Positions 5,285 through 11,081 of a stretch of 11,081 nt of DNA are shown piece by piece (within the stretch, counting starts at the first letter, position 1; every line of letters begins with the position of its first letter). The translations under genes and the position numbers were made by a program. Source of the stretch: an uncultured Burkholderiales bacterium (lineage in GTDB: Bacteria; Pseudomonadota; Gammaproteobacteria; Burkholderiales; Burkholderiaceae); contig CAMLJY010000125.1 in assembly GCA_946480465.1 (NCBI GenBank), positions 1-11,081 on the forward strand, in the 5' to 3' direction. The notes under the pieces were generated by a model. That model worked only from the letters and a program-made list of their open reading frames with translations, made no database searches and was not told the origin of the DNA.

Positions 5285-7672
5285 TCAGTCGGACGCGACG
5301 GCGGTGCGCGGCAGGCTGGCGGCCGCGAGCAGCAGCGCCAGCAAGGCCCCGGGGGCGACGACCTGGCCGATCGCCGCGAGCGCGGGAATCTCGGAGACCG
5401 CGATCAGGCCGAAGGACACCACGGTCGTCAGGTTCGCGAGCACCAGCGAGGCCAGGGTGTCCTCGTCGGCCGGCCCGCCCTGGGCGAGCTGGTCGAAGAA
5501 GAGCGCGTAGTTGGAGCCCACGGCGACGACGAGCAGCAGTCCGACCAGGTGCAGGATGCCCAGCGGCACGCCGGCGGCCACCAGCCCGGCCAGCGTCAGC
5601 AGCACCGCCTGCGCCAGCGGCAGGCACACTGCCCACAGGCGCCGGCCGGAGCGCAGCACCACGGCCAGCAGCGCCACCACCGCAGCCGCGCCCAGCAGTG
5701 ACTGCCACAGCGCCTCGTGCAGGTAGCGCTGGTACAGGCTGTCCAGCTCGTGCTTGATGTCGACCACCTGCAAGCCTGGCAAGCCGGCCAGCGCCTGCTT
5801 CAGCGCCGCGGTGTCGACCGGCTGGGCCCCCGGCTGCAGCGGCAGCAGCGCGGTCCAGTGCGCGGGGCCGGCGCCGCCGCGCTGGAACAGCAGCGCATCG
5901 ACCAGCGGCTTCAGCGGCGTGCCGGCCAGCGCCGCGGCATCGACCGGCGCCTGCGCCCGTGCGGCCTGCGCCTGGGCGATGAAGGCCGCGAGGCGCTCGG
6001 CCGGCAGCGGACCGCCGGCGGTGGCCTGTGCCAGGTGGGCTTTCAGCGTGGGCTCGTCGGGCAGGCTGGCCAGGCGCGCGCGCTGCGTCGCCTGGCTGGG
6101 CAGCCAGCGCGCGGGGCTGTCGTAGCCGGCGAGGCGGCCGGCGGCCATCAGCGGATCGAGGCGGGCCGCGGCCTGCTCGGCGGCCTGCAGCGCCGCTTCG
6201 GCGCTCGGCCCGCCGACGACCACGAGCGTCCGCGCATCGCTGGCCGACAGGTCGGCCCGCAGCTCGGCGTCGCGCGCCAGTGCGGCGGCAGGCACCGGGC
6301 TCAGCGCGGTCAGGTCGCCTGCCCACAGGGTCGAGCGCTGCGCAGCGGCCCAGGCCAGGCCCGCGGCGGCCACCGCGGTGGCGGCCCACGGCAGCAACCG
6401 GGCGCGCTGCAGTCCGGCGATGGCATGGCCGGCACCGCGCCCCAGGCCGCGGCGCAGCCCCTGCCCCGAGGCGCCGTCCGGCCGCAGCGCCGGCAGCACC
6501 CAGCGCGTGGCCAGCGCGGCACCGACCAGGCCGGCGATGGAAAACACCCCCAGCTGCGCCAGGCCGGGGAAGCCGGAGAAGACCAGCGCCGCGAAGCCGC
6601 AGATCGAGGTCAGCACGCCCAGGCGCACCGTCGGCCAGGATTGCGCCAGCCAGTGCCGCCAGCCGGTGCCGGCCTGGTGCGCGCCGCGGGCCTGGATCAG
6701 GTAATAAATCGCATAGTCCACGGCCTCGCCGATCAGCGTGCTGCCGAAGCCCAGCGTCATGCCATGCACGTTGCCGAAGACCAGCGCCACCGCGGCAATG
6801 CCGGCGACCACCCCGCTGGCCACCGGCAGGAAGGCCACGGGCAGCGCCGACAGCGCGCCGAAGGCCAGCACCAGCAGCAGGCCGATGACGATGGTGCCGG
6901 CCACCGCCAGGTGGACCACCTCGGTCTCGATGCGCTCGCGGCTGTCGACCGCGAACACCGGCGGGCCGCTCATTTCAAGCTTTAGCTGCCCCAGCGCCGG
7001 CATGGCGGCCTGCAGCGCCCGGAACTCCGACCGCACGCGGCCGATCGTCGCCGCCTGGGCATCCAGGTCCGCCCCCGCGGCCCGCACCTGCGCCAGCAGC
7101 ACCGCGCGCGGCGCCTGGCGCGACACCCAGACGCCCTGCTCCGTCTTCGGCGCATCGGCCGGCAGCAGGGTCTCGGCGATGCGCTGGGTCTCGCCGGTCG
7201 GGTCGATCTCCAGCAGCGGCTTCACCGCCGCGCCGGCCGGCGTACCCAGCAGCGACAGCGTCTCGTCGATGGCCTCGCGCAGGCCCTCGGGCGTGAAGCG
7301 GCGCGGCTCCATGGCCGGGCTGAGCTGGTAGCGGTGCCGCACGATCCACTCGCCCGCCGCCTGCCAGCCGGCCAGCTCGCCGTTGTGCACCTGCTCGAAG
7401 AGGCCGCTGGCGCGCAACGCGGCCGCCAGGCGGCCCGAGGCCTCGGCCCGCGCCGGCGCATCGCCGCCTTCGATGCCCAGCATCAGCGTGCGCGCGGCAA
7501 CGCCGCTGTGGATCTGGTCGATCAGCACGCGCTGCGCCGGCTCGGGACTGGCGGGCAGGAAGGCCGACAGGTCGGCCGAGAACGGGGTGCGCACGATCAG
7601 CAGCACCGCCGCCAGCATCGCGGCAACCCACAGCGCGAGCGCGGCGGCGCGCCGCTTCGGCGTCTGCCCCAC
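5285..7672 (-). CDS. MMPL/RND-family exporter, 12 TM segments (ApeM-like)
   Basis: A 795-residue inner-membrane transporter expected to move the polyene lipid out of the cytoplasmic membrane using proton motive force. Layout (from GTG 7672): TM1 at about 9-27; a large periplasmic loop; TM2-TM6 at about 252-274, 277-299, 304-327, 349-369 and 370-395; TM7 at 426-445; a second periplasmic loop; TM8-TM12 at about 656-674, 678-704, 706-728, 739-761 and 765-787. The two-fold repeat of RND proteins is clear. TM4 holds the G-E-A-V-D-Y proton-relay type motif (Asp319); the matching place in TM10 reads G-S-N-Y (Asn721). The frame stays open further upstream inside the LolA-like gene, but TM1 begins just after the GTG at 7672, 5 bp past the LolA-like stop, so I chose GTG; there is no strong ribosome binding site. 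Adjacent LolA-like carrier and acyltransferase fit lipid export. Confidence 0.9.
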   Translation of the reverse strand: MGQTPKRRAAALALWVAAMLAAVLLIVRTPFSADLSAFLPASPEPAQRVLIDQIHSGVAARTLMLGIEGGDAPARAEASGRLAAALRASGLFEQVHNGELAGWQAAGEWIVRHRYQLSPAMEPRRFTPEGLREAIDETLSLLGTPAGAAVKPLLEIDPTGETQRIAETLLPADAPKTEQGVWVSRQAPRAVLLAQVRAAGADLDAQAATIGRVRSEFRALQAAMPALGQLKLEMSGPPVFAVDSRERIETEVVHLAVAGTIVIGLLLVLAFGALSALPVAFLPVASGVVAGIAAVALVFGNVHGMTLGFGSTLIGEAVDYAIYYLIQARGAHQAGTGWRHWLAQSWPTVRLGVLTSICGFAALVFSGFPGLAQLGVFSIAGLVGAALATRWVLPALRPDGASGQGLRRGLGRGAGHAIAGLQRARLLPWAATAVAAAGLAWAAAQRSTLWAGDLTALSPVPAAALARDAELRADLSASDARTLVVVGGPSAEAALQAAEQAAARLDPLMAAGRLAGYDSPARWLPSQATQRARLASLPDEPTLKAHLAQATAGGPLPAERLAAFIAQAQAARAQAPVDAAALAGTPLKPLVDALLFQRGGAGPAHWTALLPLQPGAQPVDTAALKQALAGLPGLQVVDIKHELDSLYQRYLHEALWQSLLGAAAVVALLAVVLRSGRRLWAVCLPLAQAVLLTLAGLVAAGVPLGILHLVGLLLVVAVGSNYALFFDQLAQGGPADEDTLASLVLANLTTVVSFGLIAVSEIPALAAIGQVVAPGALLALLLAAASLPRTAVASD

Positions 7673-7677
7673 CGGCG

Positions 7678-8334
7678 CTACGGCCGCGAGGCGCCGGCGG
7701 CGGCGGCGCCCACCGGCTCGATCTGCATCAGCGAGCGGTCGCCATCGGCCAGGCGCATCTCCACCGTGCGCAGTTCGCCGCGCCTGCCGGCGATGCGCAC
7801 GCTGTCGAGCATCCCCGCGAGCCGCGGCGTCGCGGGCTTCAGTTCCAGCGTCCACTGCTCCGGCGTGCCGGCCACCGCCAGATTGAAGTGCTGCTGCAGG
7901 CTGGCGGCGTTGCCGGTGAGCGTGCCCCGCACGGCCTCGACGATGGCCTCCATCTCGGGCGAGGCATCGAGCGCCAGGCTGCGGGTGCGGCCGTTGCGGG
8001 TCAGCGTGACGATGTTGCCCTCGACCACCATGCTCTCCGAACGCGGCGCGGTGGTCTGGCGGGTGAAGCGGTCGGGCGCCGCGAAGCTCAAGGTGCCGCT
8101 GCTGGACAGCGGCGCGTCCAGGCCCTTGACGTGGCGCTGCTCGGTGAAGCGGGCCTCGCCGCTGCGCTTCTGGGCCAGCAGCGCCATCAGCTCGGGCACC
8201 GCCAGCGCCTGGGCGGGGCCGGCGATGACGGCCGTGGCCGCCGCCACCAGCCCGAACGTCAGTCCGGCCTGCAGCAGGCTGCGCCGCGCGGCCCGGGCCG
8301 GGGTGTTGCCGCGCTCGTCAGCGCGCTTCGTCAT
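7678..8334 (-). CDS. LolA-like outer-membrane lipid carrier protein (ApeL-like)
   Basis: A periplasmic carrier of about 218 residues with a signal peptide and a LolA-type beta-sheet domain, found next to the MMPL exporter in most APE loci. It presumably carries the polyene lipid, rather than lipoproteins, across the periplasm. The N-terminus has A-R-R-S-L-L-Q-A-G followed by a long alanine-rich hydrophobic core and an A-Q-A cleavage site before L-A-V-P-E. The mature part has the LolA-like F-T-E-Q-R-H-V-K-G-L-D near its start and V-E-G-N-I-V-T-L in the middle. The twin arginines give the leader a Tat-like look. The gene overlaps the acyltransferase 3' end by 17 bp from ATG 8334 (32 bp from the alternative ATG 8349); neither has a good ribosome binding site. 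It ends 5 bp before the exporter start. Distinct from housekeeping lolA by context. Confidence 0.82.
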   Translation of the reverse strand: MTKRADERGNTPARAARRSLLQAGLTFGLVAAATAVIAGPAQALAVPELMALLAQKRSGEARFTEQRHVKGLDAPLSSSGTLSFAAPDRFTRQTTAPRSESMVVEGNIVTLTRNGRTRSLALDASPEMEAIVEAVRGTLTGNAASLQQHFNLAVAGTPEQWTLELKPATPRLAGMLDSVRIAGRRGELRTVEMRLADGDRSLMQIEPVGAAAAGASRP

Positions 8335-9268
8335 CGCGCCAGAAGTCATGGAAATTGAACCAGTTGGAGGGCTGTTCGCGGCACAAGGATTCTAGGCGGC
8401 GCACATAGTCGGCCAGCGCGGCGCGGATGCGCGCCTCGCGGGCGGCGGCGTCGGCCGGGCGCTGGCGGAAATCGGCCAGCGGCTCGAAACGAACCTCGTA
8501 GCGCGCGCCGCCCAGGTACAGGCCGACCATGAAGACGATGCGCTGGCGCAGCAGGTCGGCCAGGCGGAAGGGGCCGTCGCTGAACTCGACCTCGTCGCCC
8601 AGGAAGGGCAGGCGCACCGGCTGGCCGCGGTTCGACTCGGCATGCAGCGTGCGGTCGCCGAGCATGCCGACCAGTGCGCCCTCGGCGAGGCGGTCGCGGA
8701 TCTGCAGCATCGACTCCGGGCGGCCGAGCGCGATGATGTCCGGCACCGCGTCGGGCGCGATGGCGGCCAGCGCGGCGTTGATCTTCCGAGCGTTGTCCGG
8801 GTACATCACCATCGAGATGCGCAGGTCCGGCCGGTCGTGGCCGGCGACGCGCAGCGCCTCGAAGCTGCCCACGTGCGCGCCGACCAGGAAGGCGCCCTTC
8901 CCGTCCGCCAGCACGTTCTCGAGCATCTCGCTGCCGCGCACCGTCAGCCGCAGCCAGCCGGTCTGCCGGCGCAGGAAGTAGACGCGGTCGAGGATGGTGG
9001 CCGCGAAGCAGAAGACGTGGGCATAGATCTCGCGCCAGCGCGCCGGACGGCCGTGCACCCGGGCCAGGTAGCGCGCGCTGGCGCGGCGGGCGACCGGCGC
9101 GAACAGCACGAAGTAGGCGCTGATCAGGTGCAGCACGGCGCGCGACACGCGGCGGCCGCAGCGCACCGCGATCCAGCTCATCAGCTTCAGCAGGCCGGCG
9201 CTGCTGCGCTCGCGCTCGGCGGTCCAGGCGGGGGCGGTGGGCGCGGTGGGTCCGGGGCGGGCGCTCAT
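8318..9268 (-). CDS. LpxL/HtrB-family lysophospholipid-type acyltransferase
   Basis: A 316-residue acyltransferase of the lipid A biosynthesis (LABLAT) family. The catalytic H-x4-E box is G-A-H-V-G-S-F-E (His132, Glu137); G-M-L-G-D-R at 201-206 and the C-terminal S-N-W-F-N-F-H-D-F-W (301-310) are typical of the subfamily associated with aryl polyene clusters. A hydrophobic stretch near residues 43-60 probably anchors it to the inner membrane. By context it transfers the polyene or a partner fatty acyl chain from ACP to the lipid anchor, since APE products are membrane-bound esters. The ATG at 9268 overlaps the stop of the dehydratase gene as ATGA and sits behind a GGGGA stretch. The longer open frame upstream (to 9355) would overlap the dehydratase extensively and is not needed. 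Confidence 0.9.
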   Translation of the reverse strand: MSARPGPTAPTAPAWTAERERSSAGLLKLMSWIAVRCGRRVSRAVLHLISAYFVLFAPVARRASARYLARVHGRPARWREIYAHVFCFAATILDRVYFLRRQTGWLRLTVRGSEMLENVLADGKGAFLVGAHVGSFEALRVAGHDRPDLRISMVMYPDNARKINAALAAIAPDAVPDIIALGRPESMLQIRDRLAEGALVGMLGDRTLHAESNRGQPVRLPFLGDEVEFSDGPFRLADLLRQRIVFMVGLYLGGARYEVRFEPLADFRQRPADAAAREARIRAALADYVRRLESLCREQPSNWFNFHDFWRDDEAR

Positions 9269-9615
9269 GCCGGCGTCCCCGCCCGCGCGATGCTGCCAGT
9301 CGCGGCACGCGTCGTGCCGACGTGCACGTCGAAGCGCCAGCCGGTGGTGCTGCACTGCAAAGTGATCGTCAGCTCGTCTCCGGGCCGCACCGGCGACAGG
9401 AACTTGGCCGACGCGATCTCGCAGCCGGCCGCCGCGGCGCTGTCACCGCGCTCGCGCAGCGCTTCCATCACCTCGGCCAGCAGCAGCACGCCGGGCAGGA
9501 TGGGCCGCCCGGGGAAGTGGCCGGCGAAAGACGGGTGGTCGACCGGCACGCGGCGGCGCACCACGTGTGCCGTGGCGTCGCGGGGCCGGTCCTGCGGCGG
9601 CTGCGGCACGGCCAT
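9265..9615 (-). CDS. ApeI-type 3-hydroxyacyl-ACP dehydratase (hotdog fold)
   Basis: A 116-residue small hotdog-fold protein. The core V-D-H-P-S-F-A-G-H-F-P-G-R-P-I-L-P-G-V-L (25-44) is the FabA/FabZ active-site signature with the likely catalytic His33. A FabZ-type enzyme would have Glu at the position of Ala47; the next residue, Glu48, may serve instead. It should dehydrate beta-hydroxyacyl-ACP intermediates and forms the second dehydratase of the pathway next to the protein at 1003-1455. The ATG at 9615 begins 5 bp after the ligase stop; the frame is open much further upstream but there it runs through the ligase gene in another frame. Its TGA overlaps the acyltransferase ATG. Ligase-then-ApeI-like dehydratase is the usual APE gene order. 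Confidence 0.87.
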   Translation of the reverse strand: MAVPQPPQDRPRDATAHVVRRRVPVDHPSFAGHFPGRPILPGVLLLAEVMEALRERGDSAAAAGCEIASAKFLSPVRPGDELTITLQCSTTGWRFDVHVGTTRAATGSIARAGTPA

Positions 9616-9620
9616 CGGCA

Positions 9621-11024
9621 CTACGAGCCTGCCAGCGCCAGTTGCGCCTGCGCGAAACGGCGCAGCGCCTCGCGCGTCAGCTTGCCGGTGGCTTCGCGCG
9701 GCAGCTCGGCCACGTGCACGACCCGGCGCGGCACGAAAGGCGCCTCCAGCCGCTTGCGCAGCGCGGCGACGATGGCCTCGCGGCTCAGCCCGGGCGCGAC
9801 GACGAAGGCCACCGGGCGGACGACGTCGTCGGGCACCTCGTCCGGCAGCCAGAAGGCGCCGTCCTGCACGCCTTCGATGCTGTTGAGGTGGTAGTTCAGG
9901 TGGCCCAGCGAACTGCGGCGGCCCGCCACGTGGACCAGGTCGTTGGCCCGGCCCAGCAGGTAGAAGTGGCGCGCGTCCTCCAGCTTCAGCAGGTCCGCCA
10001 GCGGCGTGGGCTCGAGCACATGGCCGCCTTGGACGACGAAACGCTCGGACCCGCCCTCTCCCGTGCCGTGAGCCGGCGCCGGTTCGTGGCGGATGCGCAG
10101 CTCGCCGAAGGTGGCCCAGACCTCGGTCTCGGCACTGCGGCGGGTGGCGACCTGGCCGGCCTCGGTGCAGCCGTAGATCTCGATCAGCGCGCCGCCGAAG
10201 CGCGCCTCGGCCTCGCGCGCCAGCTGCGGCGACAGCGGCGCGGTGGCGCTGAGCACCAGATCGCAAGGCGGCAGCTCGATGCCGGCCGCGAGCAGCGCCT
10301 TCAGGTGGAAGGGCGTGGTCACCAGCGCCCGCGGGCGCGGCACCTCGGCCAGCGCGGCCGCGATGTCGGCCGGGTAGAACGGCCGCCCGGCGTGGAAGGC
10401 GGCGCCTCCCAGCAGCGCCAGCAGCAGGCTGGACTCGAAGCCATAGCTGTGTTGCGGCGGCACGGTGGCCACCAGCGTCAGGCCCGCGAGCGCCGGCCGG
10501 CCCAGCAGCTCGCACAGGCGCTGCACGCCGCCTTCGGTGTTGGCGTGCAGCATGCCCCAGGTCTTGGCGTGCGGCTGCGGCTGGCCGGTGGAGCCGGAGG
10601 TCAGCAGGCAGACCGCCTCGAGCGCGGCCGGCACGGCCGGGACCGACGGCGCCGGCGCGCTGGCGAGGGCGGTTGCCGGCACGGGCTCGGGCACGCACAG
10701 CACCTCCAGGCCCGGCAGGCGCAGCGCAGGATCGTCGGTCGCGGCGAACATCGGCCCATGCGCGGCGCGCAGCGCGGCCAGCGTCTCCGGCCGGGCGTTG
10801 GGCGGCAGCAGGCTGCGGCGCCCGCGCAGCAGCGCCGCGCCGAAGGCCACGGCGAAGGCGTAGCGGTCGGTGCACAGGTTCACGCACGCAGCCTGCGCCG
10901 GCAGGCCGGCGGCAAAGGCCTGCACGTCCGCAACGAACTGTGCGGCCGGCACGGCCTGGCCGCCGCGCCAGGCGACCGGGTCCCTGGCGCGATGGCCCCG
11001 CAGCAGCGGCAGCTGGTGGTTCAC
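9621..11024 (-). CDS. Acyl/aryl-AMP ligase (ApeH-like, ANL superfamily)
   Basis: A 467-residue adenylate-forming enzyme, a little shorter than typical acyl-CoA synthetases. The P-loop is T-S-G-S-T-G-Q-P-Q-P-H (142-152), followed by P-P-Q-H-S-Y-G-F-E (189-197), the Y-G-C-T-E-A-G motif (284-290), G-R-A-N-D-L-V-H-V-A-G-R-R (358-370), and the catalytic lysine Lys448 in A-T-G-K-L. All functional motifs are intact. In APE pathways this enzyme activates 4-hydroxybenzoate or a related aryl acid and loads it on an ACP as the starter unit; the aryl substrate is inference here. Start: GTG 11024 with a strong AGGAGG eight bases upstream, 15 bp after the stop of the preceding partial gene. It is the first complete gene of the cluster in the window and is probably cotranscribed with genes beyond the right edge. 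Confidence 0.91.
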   Translation of the reverse strand: MNHQLPLLRGHRARDPVAWRGGQAVPAAQFVADVQAFAAGLPAQAACVNLCTDRYAFAVAFGAALLRGRRSLLPPNARPETLAALRAAHGPMFAATDDPALRLPGLEVLCVPEPVPATALASAPAPSVPAVPAALEAVCLLTSGSTGQPQPHAKTWGMLHANTEGGVQRLCELLGRPALAGLTLVATVPPQHSYGFESSLLLALLGGAAFHAGRPFYPADIAAALAEVPRPRALVTTPFHLKALLAAGIELPPCDLVLSATAPLSPQLAREAEARFGGALIEIYGCTEAGQVATRRSAETEVWATFGELRIRHEPAPAHGTGEGGSERFVVQGGHVLEPTPLADLLKLEDARHFYLLGRANDLVHVAGRRSSLGHLNYHLNSIEGVQDGAFWLPDEVPDDVVRPVAFVVAPGLSREAIVAALRKRLEAPFVPRRVVHVAELPREATGKLTREALRRFAQAQLALAGS

Positions 11025-11031
11025 CCGACGG

Positions 11032-11038
11032 CCCTCCT
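11032..11038 (-). promoter_or_regulatory. Shine-Dalgarno site of the ligase gene
   Basis: On the minus strand, AGGAGGG lies about seven bases ahead of the GTG at 11024. It is the clearest ribosome binding site in the window and decides the choice of the GTG start for the ligase, which lacks an ATG near its N-terminus. Confidence 0.7.
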
Positions 11039-11039
11039 G

Positions 11040-11081
11040 TCACTCCGTGACATCCTCCCCGAGGGAGGAGAGCGCCTCCTT
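11040..11081 (-). CDS. C-terminal end of an upstream gene, product unknown
   Basis: The last 13 codons of a frame open to the right edge read K-E-A-L-S-S-L-G-E-D-V-T-E and end in TGA 11040-11042, 15 bp before the ligase GTG. The tail is acidic. APE loci often have an acyl carrier protein or a small membrane protein ahead of the ligase, and an acidic tail is compatible with an ACP, but 13 residues do not allow identification. The same stretch holds a short hairpin (11053-11069). Confidence 0.4.
   Translation of the reverse strand, partial: KEALSSLGEDVTE
11053..11069. repeat. Short perfect hairpin ahead of the ligase gene
   Basis: TCCTCCC and GGGAGGA form a 7-bp stem around a 3-nt loop within the last codons of the upstream partial gene. 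There is no T-run after it, so it is not a standard terminator. In mRNA one arm would pair with the purine-rich GGGGAGG, an anti-Shine-Dalgarno-like arrangement just upstream of the true ligase ribosome binding site. Confidence 0.3.

Noticed and set aside
5130..6389. N-terminal extension of the deacetylase frame through the exporter gene (total 708 codons)
   Set aside because: The extension up to about 5285 lies in another frame of the exporter gene and translates to low-complexity Arg/Gly/Ala sequence. Only the part from about 5129-5183 onward resembles the family.
7673..7855. ATG start of the exporter at 7855
   Set aside because: It would add about 61 Arg-rich residues that overlap the LolA-like gene in another frame; TM1 begins right after the GTG at 7672.
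9616..11043. Fusion of the small dehydratase with a 590-residue upstream frame
   Set aside because: The upstream part is a shadow of the ligase gene; the ligase frame has all ANL motifs and its own strong ribosome binding site, and the dehydratase has an ATG 5 bp after the ligase stop.
11021..11053. Ten-codon ORF (ATG 11053 to a TGA overlapping the ligase GTG as GTGA) behind a GGGGAGG sequence
   Set aside because: Too short to support, and the frame ending at TGA 11040 explains the same bases as the end of an upstream gene. The shared M-S-R-S-D start with the 5263 mini-ORF looks like coincidence.
1..11081. CRISPR arrays, tRNA/rRNA genes, insertion sequences, attachment sites, toxin-antitoxin or defence genes
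   Set aside because: No regularly spaced repeats, no recognisable RNA gene, no transposase or integrase motif and no terminal repeats were seen; coding genes fill nearly the whole window and no gene-free stretch exceeds 155 bp.

Overview
The window is very rich in G+C (by eye well above 65%). Its coding style (GTG/TTG starts, dense ATGA overlaps) and protein features suggest a betaproteobacterium, probably Burkholderiales (Rubrivivax/Leptothrix/Rhizobacter-like). That placement is an inference; no marker gene is present.

Almost the whole window is one minus-strand gene cluster that I read as an aryl polyene (APE)/xanthomonadin-type pigment-lipid pathway. In transcription order, from right to left, it holds: the last codons of an unidentified gene (11040-11081); an aryl/acyl-AMP ligase (9621-11024); an ApeI-type hotdog dehydratase (9265-9615); a LpxL/HtrB-type acyltransferase (8318-9268); a LolA-like carrier (7678-8334); and a 12-TM MMPL/RND exporter (5285-7672). 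A 155-bp gap follows, the only real spacer inside the cluster. After it come a membrane-anchored NodB-type deacetylase (4263-5129), a SAM methyltransferase (3472-4266), a ketosynthase (2282-3475), a short ketosynthase-like chain length factor (1452-2285), an ApeP-type dehydratase (1003-1455) and a FabG-type ketoreductase (252-998). On the plus strand, the C-terminus of a family 2 glycosyltransferase (1-224) converges on the ketoreductase with 27 bp between stop codons.

The proposed pathway is this. The ligase activates the aryl starter. KS plus chain length factor elongate it on an acyl carrier protein, and ketoreductase plus two dehydratases turn each beta-keto unit into a conjugated double bond. 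The methyltransferase probably decorates the aryl head. The acyltransferase, glycosyltransferase and deacetylase probably build the lipid/amino-sugar anchor. The exporter and LolA-like protein move the product to the outer membrane. The acyl carrier proteins, thioesterase and second KS expected of a full APE locus are not in the window and should lie beyond its right edge or elsewhere.

Genes are tightly packed: five ATGA overlaps of 4 bp, one longer overlap and three gaps of 4-5 bp. The features most worth a second look are the 155-bp gap before the deacetylase, which has no ATG start but a perfect 11-bp inverted repeat around the likely start and a 45-codon mini-ORF ending in a TTGA overlap; the pairing of glycosyltransferase and deacetylase; and residue changes in the exporter, ketoreductase and chain length factor.
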